Source: Betaproteobacteria bacterium
GTDB taxonomy: Bacteria > Pseudomonadota > Gammaproteobacteria > Burkholderiales > Rhodocyclaceae
Assembly (NCBI GenBank): GCA_016703785.1
Contig: JADJBM010000013.1
Span: 114,788 to 178,787, forward strand
DNA: 64,000 nt
Direction: 5' to 3'
In this document: in pieces, positions 39,550 through 50,183 of the stretch
Position numbering within the stretch: position 1 is the stretch's first letter
Layout of the letters: every line of letters starts with the position of its first letter
Notes under the pieces: generated by a model
Told to the model about the DNA's origin: nothing
The model's input: the letters and a program-made list of their open reading frames with translations, nothing else
Database searches by the model: none
Program-made: the position numbers and the translations under genes

Positions 39550-40047
39550 TCAGGAGGCCCTGACGGGTTCGAGCCGGGTCAATGCCTGGTCGCGGACACG
39601 ATCGAGCAGCGCGGCAGCCGGTCCATGGCCAGGAATCACCGTCTCCGACGCGATCTCGACCAGCGGCAGCAGGACGAAGGCGCGCTCGTGCATGCGCGGG
39701 TGCGGCAGGGTCAGTTGTACCGTGCGGCGCGTCTCGTCGCCAAACAGCAGCAGGTCGAGATCCAGCGTTCGCGGAGAGTTCAGGTACGCCCGCTTGCGTC
39801 CGAAGCGGGCCTCGATGGCGAAGAGTTCCTCGAGCAGGGCATCGGCGCCCAGTTGCGTGTCGAGGACAGCGACGGCATTGATGAAATCAGGCTGGTTGTG
39901 CAATCCGACCGGCGCGCTCAGGTAAAGCGAAGAGGCTGCGGCCAGCGTGCTGCGGGGCAGGCGCTCCAGCGCCACGAGCGCCGCCTGCACAGTGGCCTGC
40001 GGATCACCCAGGTTGCTGCCCAGCGCGACGAATGCCCGCGCGGTCAT
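39550..40047 (-). CDS. folK: 2-amino-4-hydroxy-6-hydroxymethyldihydropteridine pyrophosphokinase
   Basis: FolK (165 aa) transfers pyrophosphate from ATP to hydroxymethyl-dihydropterin in folate synthesis. Motifs FVALGSNLGDP, the substrate loop LHNQPDFINAV, and RTLDLDLLLFGD with the metal-binding aspartates. The ATG at 40047 overlaps the pcnB stop (ATGA), the usual pcnB-folK pairing; the folate product feeds panB downstream. Confidence 0.95.
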   Translation of the reverse strand: MTARAFVALGSNLGDPQATVQAALVALERLPRSTLAAASSLYLSAPVGLHNQPDFINAVAVLDTQLGADALLEELFAIEARFGRKRAYLNSPRTLDLDLLLFGDETRRTVQLTLPHPRMHERAFVLLPLVEIASETVIPGHGPAAALLDRVRDQALTRLEPVRAS

Positions 40048-41411
40048 GCGTCGCCATCCGGGGGGGCGGATGCAGCCTCGCCGCTCTTGCGCCGTCGCCG
40101 TCTTCTGCGGGCTGACTTTTGCTCCGGCATTTCCCGCGGACTTCCCTTGGCCAGCATGGTCAGTCGTGTGTCGGTGTCGGCTTCGAGGAAATCCCGCCAC
40201 CAGTCGGCCAGCTCGCGATCCTGCTCGCCGCTTTCCGCGCGCAACAGGAGGAAATCGTAGGCCGCCTTGAAGCGCGGTTGCTCGACGACCCGCAGCGGAC
40301 GGCGGCCGCTGCGGTTTTCCAGGCGCGGCTGGAGGATCCAGATATCCTTGATGTCGGCGGCGATGCGGCGGGTGATGGCCAGCTTCTTCCCCTGGATATC
40401 GAGCACCTCGTCCATCGCTACATGCAGGGCAGGGATGGGCGGCTCGCCGCCCTGCTTGCGCGCCTCCCAGGCGGCGAGCACCTCATGCCAGAGCAAGGTG
40501 GCGAAGAGGAAACCCGGCGAGGTGCGCTTGCCGGCGTTGACGCGCGCGTCGGTGTTGGCGAGCGAGAGCCAGACGAAGCGCTCGCCCAGCGGCTGCTCCA
40601 TGATGACGTCGAGCAGCGGCAGCAGGCCGTGGTGCAGGCCTTCCTCGCGCAATTGCCTGAGGCACTCGACGGCGTGACCGGAGAGCAGCAGCTTGAGCAT
40701 CTCGTCGAAGAGGCGCGCCGCGGGCACGTTCTCCAGCAGGTCGGCCATCTCGCGGATCGGTGCGCGCGCCGCCGGATCGATGGCCAGCCCCAGCTTGGCC
40801 GCCATGCGTACGGCGCGCAGCAAGCGCACCGGGTCCTCGCGGTAGCGCTTCCTCGGATCGCCGATCATGCGCAGGGTCTTCTGCCTGAGGTCGGCGACGC
40901 CGTGGTGGTAGTCGGTGATGGTCTCGTCGGCGGGGTTGTAGTAGAGCGCGTTGATGGTGAAGTCGCGCCGCGCCGCGTCCTCCTCGACGTTGCCGAAGAC
41001 GTTGTCGCGCAGGACGCGGCCGTGCGCATCGGTCTCAGAGTCGACGTCGTTGCCAGCACGGAAAGTGGATACTTCCATGGTTTCCCCGCCCGACATGACA
41101 TGCACGATGCGGAAGCGGCGGCCGATGATGCGCGAGCGGCGGAAGATGCCGCGCACTTGCTCGGGCGTGGCGTCGGTCGCGATGTCGAAGTCCTTCGGCG
41201 CGATGCCGGCGAGGAGATCGCGCACCGCGCCGCCGACCACGAAGGCGGCATGGCCGTGCTCCTGCAGGCGCGCGACCGTCTGGCGCGCGCCCTGGGAGAT
41301 CGACTCGCGGCGGATGCGGTGTTTCTCGACGGGAATCAGCGCCGGTTCGTGCTTGGGCGTGGCCTTGGGCGGAGCCTTGCTGAATACGCGGCGCAGCAGC
41401 TTGCGGATCAT
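40044..41411 (-). CDS. pcnB: Poly(A) polymerase I
   Basis: PcnB (455 aa) adds 3' poly(A) tails that promote RNA decay. The nucleotidyltransferase site is FVVGGAVRDLLAG followed by the DxD in FDIATDA; the basic N-terminal extension (KLLRRVFSKAPPKATPKHEP) and a very basic C-terminal tail (RRRRRRKSGE) are typical of PAP rather than CCA-adding enzymes. It is translationally coupled to folK. Confidence 0.93.
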   Translation of the reverse strand: MIRKLLRRVFSKAPPKATPKHEPALIPVEKHRIRRESISQGARQTVARLQEHGHAAFVVGGAVRDLLAGIAPKDFDIATDATPEQVRGIFRRSRIIGRRFRIVHVMSGGETMEVSTFRAGNDVDSETDAHGRVLRDNVFGNVEEDAARRDFTINALYYNPADETITDYHHGVADLRQKTLRMIGDPRKRYREDPVRLLRAVRMAAKLGLAIDPAARAPIREMADLLENVPAARLFDEMLKLLLSGHAVECLRQLREEGLHHGLLPLLDVIMEQPLGERFVWLSLANTDARVNAGKRTSPGFLFATLLWHEVLAAWEARKQGGEPPIPALHVAMDEVLDIQGKKLAITRRIAADIKDIWILQPRLENRSGRRPLRVVEQPRFKAAYDFLLLRAESGEQDRELADWWRDFLEADTDTRLTMLAKGSPREMPEQKSARRRRRRRKSGEAASAPPDGDA

Positions 41412-41513
41412 CCTGCTTTCGGGTTCATCGAAAAGGGCGCAATGATACCGGAAAGGCGGCCGCAGCCGCGCTCAGCGCCCGTCCGTCCGCGCCCTGAAGA
41501 AGTACTCTTGGGG

Positions 41514-41546
41514 TGCCCGAAGGGCGCCGAGCGCCCCTCGGGGGCA
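41514..41546. repeat. Intergenic cruciform-forming repeat
   Basis: GGGCG-CCGAG-CGCCC (41522-41536) nested in TGCCCGA (41514-41520) with TCGGGGGCA (41538-41546). The segment around 41498-41572 (GAAGTACTCTTGGGGTGCCC through GGGGGCAGCGAACGAAGAGA) resembles dispersed intergenic elements I recall in Burkholderiales and Rhodocyclales genomes. Confidence 0.5.
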
Positions 41547-41576
41547 GCGAACGAAGAGAGCGTGGGGCCGTTCATT

Positions 41577-42533
41577 TCAGGTGGCGCTCTCAACGCGGTT
41601 GCGCCCGTTCTCCTTGGCCTGATAGAGGGCCGCATCGGCGCGGCCAATGAGTGCCTCCAGCGCCTCCTCAACGCGTGCCTCGGCCAGTCCGACGGAGATC
41701 GTGACGCGGACCGTTTCACCGCTCTCGTTCAGTGTCAGCGAGGCCCACTCGATGCCGCCGCGCAGGCGTTCGGCGATGCCCATCGCTTCTTCGTGTGACG
41801 TGTCCGGCAGCAGTGCCGCGAATTCTTCGCCGCCATAACGCGCCATCAGGTCCGTCGGCCGCATGTGCGCACTCATCTGGCGCGATACATGGCGCAGCAC
41901 GGCATCGCCGGACAGATGCCCCCATGTGTCGTTGAAGACCTTGAAACGATCGATGTCGATCATCAGCAGGCAGACGGGACGCGAATCGTTGTAGCAGCGG
42001 CGCAGCATGCGGGCAAAGGTGTCGTCCAGCCAGCGCCGGTTGTGCATGCCCGTAAGGACGTCGACGCTCGCCGCATGCTCGAACTCGAGGCTGCGCGTGC
42101 GCGTTGTCTCGAGCGCCTTGTTGTGCGTGCGCATGCGTCCGGAGAGGATCCAGAGCAGGTTGAAGGCGACGCCATGGGATCGGTTGAGCAACGCCCACAT
42201 GGAGGCATGGCCGAGCACCAGGACGCGCGTCCGGCTCGCCGCTTCGACGCGGGCCGAGGGGCGCTGGCCATCGACCATGGAAATCTCGCCGACGCACTCG
42301 CCGGGACCGAGGTGCGTCACCTCGAAGGCTTCACGGCCGGCGAGCTTCACCGACAGATCGCCTTCGAGAACGATGTAGACGGCGTGGTTTTCCTGTTCCG
42401 GCTCGATGAGCACGTCGCCGGCCGCCAGTTCGTAGACCGGGCAGTCGGCAAGCACTTCCTCGACCGCATCGATGCTGATGTGTCGAAAGAGCTTGCTCTG
42501 AGCGAGAACCTTGCGGTCGGCGTCTGAGAACAT
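41577..42533 (-). CDS. Cyclic nucleotide-binding domain diguanylate cyclase
   Basis: A 318-aa cytoplasmic protein. Residues about 10-125 form a cNMP-binding/CRP-like sensor domain (ENHAVYIVLEGDLSVKLAG, PGECVGEISMVDGQRPSA). Residues about 155-315 form a GGDEF domain with LTGMHNRRWLDD, MIDIDRFKVFND and the active-site signature GGEEF preceded at five residues by the product-inhibition I-site RPTD. It should make c-di-GMP under control of a bound nucleotide or another signal. It stands alone. Confidence 0.93.
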   Translation of the reverse strand: MFSDADRKVLAQSKLFRHISIDAVEEVLADCPVYELAAGDVLIEPEQENHAVYIVLEGDLSVKLAGREAFEVTHLGPGECVGEISMVDGQRPSARVEAASRTRVLVLGHASMWALLNRSHGVAFNLLWILSGRMRTHNKALETTRTRSLEFEHAASVDVLTGMHNRRWLDDTFARMLRRCYNDSRPVCLLMIDIDRFKVFNDTWGHLSGDAVLRHVSRQMSAHMRPTDLMARYGGEEFAALLPDTSHEEAMGIAERLRGGIEWASLTLNESGETVRVTISVGLAEARVEEALEALIGRADAALYQAKENGRNRVESAT

Positions 42534-42542
42534 GCGCCTATT

Positions 42543-43205
42543 CTAGCGCAGCGAGATGACGGGCCAGCCGTTCTGCCGCGCGTGCTGAGCCAGGGTGTCG
42601 TCGGGATCGACGGCGACGGGTTCCGTCACCTTGCCGAGCAGGGGCAGGTCGTTGAGCGAGTCGCTGTAGAACCAGCTGCGTTCGAAATCCCGCCAGGCAT
42701 GGCCCAGGTCGGCCAGCCAGGCCTCCACCCGCGCGATCTTGCCCTCGCGAAAGCAGGGCACGCCCTGCACGCTGCCGGTGAACGCGCCGTCGGACTGCTC
42801 GGGCTCGGTGGCCACCAGGTGGGCAACACCGAACTCGCGCGCGATCGGTGCGGTGACGAAGCTGTTGGTGGCGGTGACGATGGCGGTCAGGGCGCCCTCA
42901 TCGAGATGCCGGCGCACCAGCTGCCGGCCTTTCTGCGTGACGATGGGCAGGATGCGGGTGGCCATGAAGTCGGCATGCCAGGCATTGAGTTCCTGGCGCG
43001 GATGGCGTGACAGCGGCTTCAGCTGGAAGTCGAGGAATTCATGGATGTCCAGCGTGCCGGCCTTGTACTGCTCGTAGAACTCCAGATTGCGCGCTTCGTA
43101 CACCTCACGGTCGAGCACGCCGCGGGAAATGAGGTATTGCGCCCACTCGAAATCCGAGTCGCCGGCAAGGAGCGTGTTGTCCAGGTCAAAGAGGGCAAGA
43201 TTCAT
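42543..43205 (-). CDS. HAD-superfamily phosphatase (SerB-like, subfamily IB)
   Basis: A 220-aa protein with HAD motif I LALFDLDNTLLAGD, motif II TAIVTATNSF, and motifs III/IV WFYSDSLNDLPLL. The alpha-helical cap after motif I is the IB type (CicA/phosphoserine-phosphatase-like). Phosphoserine is a possible substrate but not shown. It overlaps hda by 4 bp (ATGA), an arrangement common in betaproteobacteria. Confidence 0.88.
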   Translation of the reverse strand: MNLALFDLDNTLLAGDSDFEWAQYLISRGVLDREVYEARNLEFYEQYKAGTLDIHEFLDFQLKPLSRHPRQELNAWHADFMATRILPIVTQKGRQLVRRHLDEGALTAIVTATNSFVTAPIAREFGVAHLVATEPEQSDGAFTGSVQGVPCFREGKIARVEAWLADLGHAWRDFERSWFYSDSLNDLPLLGKVTEPVAVDPDDTLAQHARQNGWPVISLR

Positions 43206-43894
43206 CGGGAGCCGGGTTTTTGATTGAAGTTGTTGAGCATTTCCTTGAGCAACGGCACGGTGACCGGACGCTTGCGCTCGAGCGAGGCGCGGTCGAGCTC
43301 GTCGAGCACCGCCATCAGCGAGGGCAGGTCGCGCGGGGTGTGGCGCAGCATGTAGCCGATCACCTCGTCCTCCATGCGCAGGCCGCGCTGGCTGGCCTGA
43401 ATGAGCAGGGTCGCTGCCTTGTCTTCGTCGCTGAGCGACTTGACTTCGTAGACGATGGCCGAGCCGATGCGCGTGCGCAGATCCTCTCGCACCTTGAGCT
43501 CAAGCGGCGGTGCCGCTCCGGCCAGCAGCAGGGCCAGACCGGCGAGCCGGGCCGAATTGAAGGCGCGGAACAGGGCCATCTGGGCCGTGTCGTCGAGGCG
43601 GTTGACGTCGTCGACGATGAGCAAACCGCCGGGCGGACAGGGCAGGTCGGCACCGGCTTCCTCGGCGGCGATCCGGACGACGCGGCGGCCGGCTGCGTCG
43701 GCGGCAACCTGGGTCGCCCTCAGAAGGTGCGTGCGTCCGCAACCCGGGGGACCCCACAGGTAGACGGCGTCGAATGTCCTGGGCTGGGCCAGGGCGCGCA
43801 GGCGCGCCACCAGCTCGGCGTTGGCGCCGATGATGTAATTGTCCAGAGTGGGGTTCTGCTCGGGCCGAATATCGAGCGTCAGCTGTTGCTGCAT
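43202..43894 (-). CDS. hda: DnaA regulatory inactivator Hda
   Basis: A 230-aa AAA+ protein that with the loaded sliding clamp stimulates ATP hydrolysis by DnaA. The N-terminal clamp-binding motif is QLTLDI (residues 4-9); Walker A is GPPGCGRTHLL, with the Arg-for-Lys change common in Hda; Walker B is LLIVDDVNRL. It is divergent from purM, as in many betaproteobacteria. Confidence 0.92.
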   Translation of the reverse strand: MQQQLTLDIRPEQNPTLDNYIIGANAELVARLRALAQPRTFDAVYLWGPPGCGRTHLLRATQVAADAAGRRVVRIAAEEAGADLPCPPGGLLIVDDVNRLDDTAQMALFRAFNSARLAGLALLLAGAAPPLELKVREDLRTRIGSAIVYEVKSLSDEDKAATLLIQASQRGLRMEDEVIGYMLRHTPRDLPSLMAVLDELDRASLERKRPVTVPLLKEMLNNFNQKPGSR

Positions 43895-44019
43895 GGTGAC
43901 AAAAGGATGAGGGCGCGTTCGCGGGACATACGTTAAAATTCGCCTTTCTTTCCGGCCTGCCGCCGGACCTGCGGACCTGCGCGAAGCGCGCTACTTTAAC
44001 ACGAAGCGGATACCCCCCA

Positions 44020-45057
44020 TTGACCTCCTCCTCCCCACTCACCTATCGCGACGCCGGCGTTGACATCGATGCCGGCGATTCCCTCGTTGAGCGCATCAAG
44101 CCTTTCGCCAGGCGGACCTTGCGCCCCGAGGTGATGGCCGGCATCGGCGGCTTCGGCGCCCTGTTCGAGATATCGAAGAAGTACCGTGAGCCGGTGCTGG
44201 TCTCCGGCACAGATGGCGTCGGCACCAAGCTCAAGCTGGCCTTCCAGTTAAACCGCCACGACACCGTAGGCATCGACCTGGTGGCCATGAGCGTAAACGA
44301 CATCCTGGTGCAGGGCGCCGAGCCGCTATTCTTCCTCGACTACTTCGCCTGCGGGCGGCTCGACGTGGATACGGCCGCGACGGTGATCCAGGGCATCGCG
44401 CGAGGCTGTGAACTGGCCGGCTGCGCCCTCATCGGCGGCGAGACGGCGGAGATGCCGAGCATGTATCCGGACGGCGAGTACGACCTCGCCGGCTTCGCCG
44501 TCGGTGCGGTGGAGAAATCCAGGCTCATCGACGGCGCCGCCATCGAGCCGGGCGACGTGGTGATCGGCCTGGCCTCCAGCGGCGCGCATTCCAACGGCTA
44601 CTCGCTGGTACGCAAGATCCTCGAACGCGCCAGGCCCGACATGAACGCCGATTTCGACGGGCGCAGCCTCGCCGAGGCCGTCATGGCGCCGACGCGCATC
44701 TACGTCAAGCCGCTGCTCGCCCTCATGGACGCGCTGCCGGTCAAGGGCCTGGCGCACATCACCGGCGGCGGCCTGCTCGACAATGTGCCGCGCATACTGA
44801 AGGACTCGCTGGTGGCGACGCTGGACAGCACGGCCTGGACGCGGCCGAAGCTGTTCGACTGGCTGCAGCGTGAAGGACAGGTGGCCGACGCCGAGATGCA
44901 CCGCGTCTTCAACTGCGGCATCGGCATGGTGGTGGTGGTTGCCCAGGCGCAGGAAGAGGAAGCCCTGAAACTGCTGCGCGAAGCCGGCGAGACGGCCTGG
45001 AGCATCGGCATGATCTGCCGGCGTGGCGCCGACCAGCCGCAGACCATCGTCGTCTGA
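44020..45057 (+). CDS. purM: Phosphoribosylformylglycinamidine cyclo-ligase
   Basis: PurM (345 aa) closes FGAM to AIR with ATP. Motifs [38 protein letters not shown] and [16 protein letters not shown]. No ATG fits; a TTG at 44020 ([14 protein letters not shown]) is the likely start because homologues begin near there. No purN follows; the RND adaptor gene begins about 95 bp later. Confidence 0.94.
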   Translation: MTSSSPLTYRDAGVDIDAGDSLVERIKPFARRTLRPEVMAGIGGFGALFEISKKYREPVLVSGTDGVGTKLKLAFQLNRHDTVGIDLVAMSVNDILVQGAEPLFFLDYFACGRLDVDTAATVIQGIARGCELAGCALIGGETAEMPSMYPDGEYDLAGFAVGAVEKSRLIDGAAIEPGDVVIGLASSGAHSNGYSLVRKILERARPDMNADFDGRSLAEAVMAPTRIYVKPLLALMDALPVKGLAHITGGGLLDNVPRILKDSLVATLDSTAWTRPKLFDWLQREGQVADAEMHRVFNCGIGMVVVVAQAQEEEALKLLREAGETAWSIGMICRRGADQPQTIVV

Positions 45058-45150
45058 CGAGAAGCGCGGCGCAACTTTTTCCTTCCGGTTGCTGTCGGAG
45101 GGGTTCCGGCCCTGCCGGAAGAAACACGAAAAGAAGAAAGCGGTTCCCCA

Positions 45151-46300
45151 ATGGCAGCCAGAAAAAGCATCTTGTTGCAATCCTAGCCACGATTGGCCTG
45201 CTGGCGCTGGGCGGCTACGCCTATGTCGCCAACCAGTCCGGGCCGGCTTCGCCGCAGCCGCCGGGCAAGGCCGGCGGCGGGGGGCCGGCGGCAGGCAAGC
45301 CGGGCGGCGGACCGCCGGGTGGCTTTGCCGTCGGCGTGGAAACCGCAAAAGTCTCGGCGTCCGCTTTCCAGGATGACGTCGCCGCGGTCGGATCACTGAA
45401 ATCCAACGAGTCGGTGGTGTTGCGGCCGGAAATCGCCGGGCGCATCGCTGCGATTCATCTGCGTGAGGGCATGCCGGCCGGCAAGGGTGCCGTGCTGGTG
45501 GAACTGGATGCCGCGACACAGTCCGCGGAATTGCGCCAGGCCGAAGCCAATCTCGCTCTTGCCCAGGCCAATTACAAGCGCACCGAGGACCTCTATCAGA
45601 AGAAATTCGTCAGCGAGCGCGCAAGAGATGAGTCGGCGGCCACGCTCAAGGTGCTCGAGGCGGCGGTGGCCCTGACGCGAGCCAAGCTGCAGAAGACGCA
45701 GCTCCGCGCGCCTTTCTCGGGCATCGTCGGCATCCGCAACGTGAGTGTCGGCGACTACGTCAAGGAAGGGCAGGAACTCATCAATATCGAGGACATCGGC
45801 TCCTCAAGGTGGATTTCCGCCTGCCGGAAAGCCACCTGAGCCGCCTGCGCAAGGGGCAGTCCGTCGAGGTGACGACGGATGCCTTGCCGGGACAAGCCTT
45901 CAAGGGCGCGCTGGACGCCATCGATCCCCTCATCGATGCCTCCGGCCGCGCCATCTCGCTGCGTGCGCGCCTGGCCAACCCGGAACTCAAACTGCGCCCC
46001 GGCATGTTCGTCCGCGTGCGCCTGGCCTTCGGCGGCGAACGACTGGGCCTGACGGTTCCCGAGGAGGCGCTGGTGCCCGCCGGCAACGACAATTTCGTCT
46101 TCAAGGTGGACGATGGCAAGGCGCTGCGCGTCAAGGTGAAGATCGGCCAGCGCAACGGCGCGTCGGTGGAAATCGAGGAAGGCCTCAAGGCGGGGGACGA
46201 AGTGGTCACGGCGGGGCAGCTCAAGCTGCGCGACGGCGTGCCGGTGCGGACCGCGGCGGGCGGCGCGGCCTCCCCCGAGGCGAAGCCCGGCCCCAAATGA
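45151..46300 (+). pseudogene. RND efflux membrane fusion (adaptor) protein, two frameshifts
   Basis: A periplasmic adaptor of about 382 aa: membrane anchor (HLVAILATIGLLALGGYAYV), Gly/Pro-rich linker, lipoyl and coiled-coil hairpin (PEIAGRIAAIHLREG, AELRQAEANLALAQANYKRT), and beta-barrel (VDFRLPESHLSRLRKGQSVE). Two single-base deletions break it. One is in an A-run at 45162-45166 (five A where six would give MAARKKHLVAIL). The other is near 45801-45804, where GGCTCCTCAAG should be GGCTCCCTCAAG. With both restored the frame is open from 45151 to the ATGA overlap with the transporter gene. Homopolymer location suggests sequencing error. Confidence 0.8.
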
Positions 46301-49300
46301 AACTGCCCGAGATCTGCATCCGCCGCCCGGTGTTCGCGACGGTGATGAGCCTGGTGGTGATGCTGCTCGGCATCGTCTCCTATTCGCGCCTGCCGGTGCG
46401 CGAATACCCGAAGATCGACGAACCCGTGGTGACGGTGGACACCACCTACAAGGGCGCCTCGGCCGAGATCATCGAGTCGCAGATCACCAAGCCGCTGGAG
46501 GATTCGCTCGCCGGCATCGAGGGCGTGGATGTCCTCTCATCCATCTCCCGCGCCGAGAACAGCCAGATCAGCGTGCGCTTCAAGCTGGAACGCCATCCCG
46601 ATTCCGCCGCCGCGGACGTGCGCGATCGCGTGGCGCGGGTGCGCAACAAGCTGCCGCAGGGGATCGACGAGCCGGTCATCGCCAAGGTCGAGGCCGACGC
46701 CAACCCCATCATCTGGCTCGCCTTCAACAGCGACCGCCATTCCCCCCTGGAAGTCACCGACTTCGCCAGCCGCATCGTCAAGCCGCGCCTGCAGACGCTG
46801 CCTGGCGCGGCCGACGTGCGCATCTTCGGCGAGCGCAAGTTCGCCATGCGCATCTGGCTCGACCCGGGCCGGCTCGCCGCCTACAGCCTGACGCCGCCGG
46901 ACGTGGAAGACGCATTGCGGCGGCAGAACGTCGAGGTGCCGGCGGGGCGCATCGAGGGCCGCGAACGCGAATTCTCGGTGGTTTCGCGCACCGATCTGAA
47001 CAAGCCGGAGGAGTTCGCCGACATCGTCGTGCGCCAGGTCAAGGGCTACCCGGTGCGCATCCGCGACCTCGGCAAGGTCGAGATCGGCGCGGCGCAGGAG
47101 CGTTCGGCGGTGCGCTTCAACGGCAGGAATGCCGTGGCGCTGGGCGTCATCAAGCAAGCCACCGCCAATCCCCTCGACCTCTCCAAGGCGCTACGCGCCG
47201 AGCTGCCGCGTGTCACCGCTGAACTGCCGGAGGGCATGACGGTGAACATCGCCTACGACTCCTCGGTCTTCATCGACCGCTCCATCGAGGCGGTATTTAC
47301 TACCATCGGCGAGGCCATCCTGCTGGTGGCCATGATCATCTTCGTCTTCCTGCGCTCGCCGCGGGCGACGCTCATTCCGCTGGTCACCATCCCGGTGTCG
47401 CTGATCGGCGCCTTCGCCCTGATGCTGGCGATGGGCTTCAGCATCAACACGCTCACATTGCTCGCCCTCGTCCTCGCCATCGGCCTGGTGGTGGATGACT
47501 CGATCGTCGTGCTGGAAAACATCTACCGCCATATCGAGAACGGCATGCCGCGCCTGCAGGCGGCGCTGCTGGGCTCGAAGGAGATCGCCTTCGCCGTGGT
47601 GGCGATGACGCTGACCCTCGCCGCCGTCTATGCGCCGGTGGCTTTCATGACCGGCCGCACCGGCAAGCTTTTCATCGAGTTCGCCCTGACGCTCGCCGGC
47701 GCAGTGCTGGTGTCCGGCTTCGTCGCCCTGACGCTCTCGCCCATGATGTGCTCGGTGCTGCTGCGGCACGAGACGCGCCACGGCAAGGCCTACCTCTGGT
47801 TCGAGCATTTCTTCAATGGCCTGACGACGGGCTACAGCCGGCTGCTGGCGGCGACGCTGCGCCACCGCTGGATCATCATGCTGATCTTCGCGCTGGTGGC
47901 CGGTTCAAGCGTGCTGCTGCTGAAAACGCTCAAGTCGGAACTCGCACCGGTGGAGGACCGCGGCGTCATCCTCGGCGTCTTTCTCGGTCCGGAGGGCGCG
48001 ACCCTCGACTACATGAGCAAATACGCCGGGCAACTCGAGGGGATCTACGCGAAGACCGAGCATGTCGAGCGCTATTTCGTCGTGGCGGGCAATCCCGTGG
48101 TGTCGCAGGGCATTTCCTTCGTCGGCCTGACCGACTGGAAGGCGCGACCGAAGCATTCGACCGCCATCGCCAAGGAACTGCAGCCGAAGTTCTTCTCGAT
48201 TCCCGGCGTGCTGGCCTTCCCCGTCACCCCGCCCTCGCTCGGCCAGAGCCCGCGCGAGCGCCCGGTGAATTTCGTCATCGTCACGTCCGCCTCCTACCCC
48301 GACCTGCAGGCCGTTACCGAACAGATCCTCGGCGAGATGGCGAAGAATCCCGGCTTCGTGAACGCCGACACCGATCTCAAGCTCAACAAGCCCGAACTGA
48401 CGGTACAGGTGGACCGAGAAAAGGCCTCCGACACCGGTGTGCAGATCGAAACCATCGGCCGCACGCTGGAGACCATGCTCGGCGGGCGCCAGGTGACGCG
48501 CTTCAAGCGCGACGCCGAGCAGTACGACGTAATCGTGCAGACTGCCGACAGCGATCGAGCCACGCCGCGCGACATCAGCGAGATCTACGTGCGCGGCCGC
48601 GACGACCGCATGATCCCGTTGGCCAACCTGATAACGGTGGACGAGACGGTGCGGCCGCGCGAACTGAACCATTTCGCCCAGCGGCGCGCCGTGACCATCT
48701 CGGCGAACCTCGCGCCCGGCTACACCCTGGGCGAGGCGCTGGCCTTCCTCGACGACACGGCCCGCCGCATCCTGCCGCCCGGCTACGCCACCGACACCGC
48801 CGGGCAGTCGCGCGAGTTCCGCACCTCGACGGCAAGCCTGGCGCTGACCTTTGTCCTTGCGCTGGCCTTCATCTACCTTGTGCTGGCGGCGCAGTTCGAG
48901 AGCTTCCGCGACCCCTTCGTCATCATGCTTACCGTGCCGCTGTCGATGACCGGGGCGCTGCTCGCGCTGTGGTTGTCCGGCGGCACGCTCAACGTCTACA
49001 GCCAGATCGGCCTGGTGACCCTGGTGGGCCTCATCACCAAGCACGGCATCCTCATCGTCGAGTTCACCAACCAGCTGCGCGAGCAGGGCAGTGCGGTGGG
49101 CGAGGCACTGATCGAGGCAACCAGCCTGCGCCTGCGGCCCATCCTCATGACCACCGGCGCCATGGTGCTGGGCGCCATTCCGCTGGCGTTCGCCAGCGGC
49201 GCCGGCGCGGAATCGCGCCAGCAGATCGGCTGGGTCATCGTCGGCGGCCTGCTGCTCGGCACCCTGCTGACGCTGTTCGTCGTGCCGACGGTCTACAGCC

Positions 49301-49359
49301 TGCTCGCCCGCGAAGTACGCGGCGCCGCAGAACCTGCCCCCGGTACGGCTGCAGCTTGA
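46297..49359 (+). CDS. RND efflux transporter permease (HAE1-type)
   Basis: A 1020-aa inner-membrane proton-driven pump subunit with twelve helices and two large periplasmic loops. N-terminus [20 protein letters not shown]; proton-relay aspartates in [13 protein letters not shown] (helix 4) and lysine in [17 protein letters not shown] (helix 10). It starts in the stop of the adaptor gene. No outer-membrane factor gene is adjacent. Substrate unknown; sequence type fits multidrug (HAE1) rather than metal (HME) pumps. Confidence 0.93.
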   Translation: MKLPEICIRRPVFATVMSLVVMLLGIVSYSRLPVREYPKIDEPVVTVDTTYKGASAEIIESQITKPLEDSLAGIEGVDVLSSISRAENSQISVRFKLERHPDSAAADVRDRVARVRNKLPQGIDEPVIAKVEADANPIIWLAFNSDRHSPLEVTDFASRIVKPRLQTLPGAADVRIFGERKFAMRIWLDPGRLAAYSLTPPDVEDALRRQNVEVPAGRIEGREREFSVVSRTDLNKPEEFADIVVRQVKGYPVRIRDLGKVEIGAAQERSAVRFNGRNAVALGVIKQATANPLDLSKALRAELPRVTAELPEGMTVNIAYDSSVFIDRSIEAVFTTIGEAILLVAMIIFVFLRSPRATLIPLVTIPVSLIGAFALMLAMGFSINTLTLLALVLAIGLVVDDSIVVLENIYRHIENGMPRLQAALLGSKEIAFAVVAMTLTLAAVYAPVAFMTGRTGKLFIEFALTLAGAVLVSGFVALTLSPMMCSVLLRHETRHGKAYLWFEHFFNGLTTGYSRLLAATLRHRWIIMLIFALVAGSSVLLLKTLKSELAPVEDRGVILGVFLGPEGATLDYMSKYAGQLEGIYAKTEHVERYFVVAGNPVVSQGISFVGLTDWKARPKHSTAIAKELQPKFFSIPGVLAFPVTPPSLGQSPRERPVNFVIVTSASYPDLQAVTEQILGEMAKNPGFVNADTDLKLNKPELTVQVDREKASDTGVQIETIGRTLETMLGGRQVTRFKRDAEQYDVIVQTADSDRATPRDISEIYVRGRDDRMIPLANLITVDETVRPRELNHFAQRRAVTISANLAPGYTLGEALAFLDDTARRILPPGYATDTAGQSREFRTSTASLALTFVLALAFIYLVLAAQFESFRDPFVIMLTVPLSMTGALLALWLSGGTLNVYSQIGLVTLVGLITKHGILIVEFTNQLREQGSAVGEALIEATSLRLRPILMTTGAMVLGAIPLAFASGAGAESRQQIGWVIVGGLLLGTLLTLFVVPTVYSLLAREVRGAAEPAPGTAAA

Positions 49360-50183
49360 TGCTGGCGCCTTCGCGTCCGATCGGCGTCTTCGATTCGGGC
49401 GTGGGCGGCCTGTCCGTGCTGCGCCACATCCGCGCTGCGTTGCCGGGCGAGGATCTCCTGTACGTGGCCGATTCGGCGCATGCCCCCTATGGGGTCAAGT
49501 CCGCGGCCTTCATCGAGTCGCGCGCCCTGGCCATCGCAGAATTTCTCGTCGCACAGAACGCCAAAGCCTTGGTCGTTGCTTGCAATACCGCCACGGCCGC
49601 GGCCATCGCCACCCTGCGCCAGCGCTTCGACCTGCTCATCGTCGGCATGGAGCCGGCCGTGAAGCCGGCCGCCGAAGCGACGCGCTCAGGCGTGATCGGC
49701 GTGCTCGCCACCAGCGGCACGCTGGAGAGCGCCCGTTTTGCCGAACTGGTGCAGCGCTTCGGTTCGCAGGCGCGCGTCGTGGTGCAGCCCTGCCCGGGCC
49801 TGGTGGAGCAGGTGGAAGCGGGCGATCTTTCCGGCCCCGTCACGCGCGCATTGCTGTCGGGTTACGTCACGCCCCTGCTGGTGCAGGGCGCGGATACGCT
49901 GGTGCTCGGCTGCACTCACTATCCTTTTCTGCAACCACTGCTGCGCGAGCTGGCCGGCGATCGTGCCGTCTTCATCGAGACGGGCGCAGCCGTTGCGCGA
50001 CAACTTGCTCGCCGTCTTGTGGAGGCTAGTGCCAGCCCTTGTTTCTATGGTGCTGACTTTCGCTCGGCGCAGCAGGTGGGTACGGTAGTCTTTTTCAGCA
50101 GTGGCGATCCGTGCCATCTGGAAGCGCTGCTGCCGCGGTTGTGGGGGAGCGCTGTGCCGGTCGAACACCTTACTTGCGGTTGA
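49359..50183 (+). CDS. murI: Glutamate racemase
   Basis: MurI (274 aa) provides D-glutamate for peptidoglycan. Motifs [17 protein letters not shown], the catalytic cysteines in [12 protein letters not shown] and [11 protein letters not shown]. The ATG overlaps the transporter stop (TGATG). Its last 14 bp overlap the convergent gene at 50170. Confidence 0.95.
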   Translation: MLAPSRPIGVFDSGVGGLSVLRHIRAALPGEDLLYVADSAHAPYGVKSAAFIESRALAIAEFLVAQNAKALVVACNTATAAAIATLRQRFDLLIVGMEPAVKPAAEATRSGVIGVLATSGTLESARFAELVQRFGSQARVVVQPCPGLVEQVEAGDLSGPVTRALLSGYVTPLLVQGADTLVLGCTHYPFLQPLLRELAGDRAVFIETGAAVARQLARRLVEASASPCFYGADFRSAQQVGTVVFFSSGDPCHLEALLPRLWGSAVPVEHLTCG

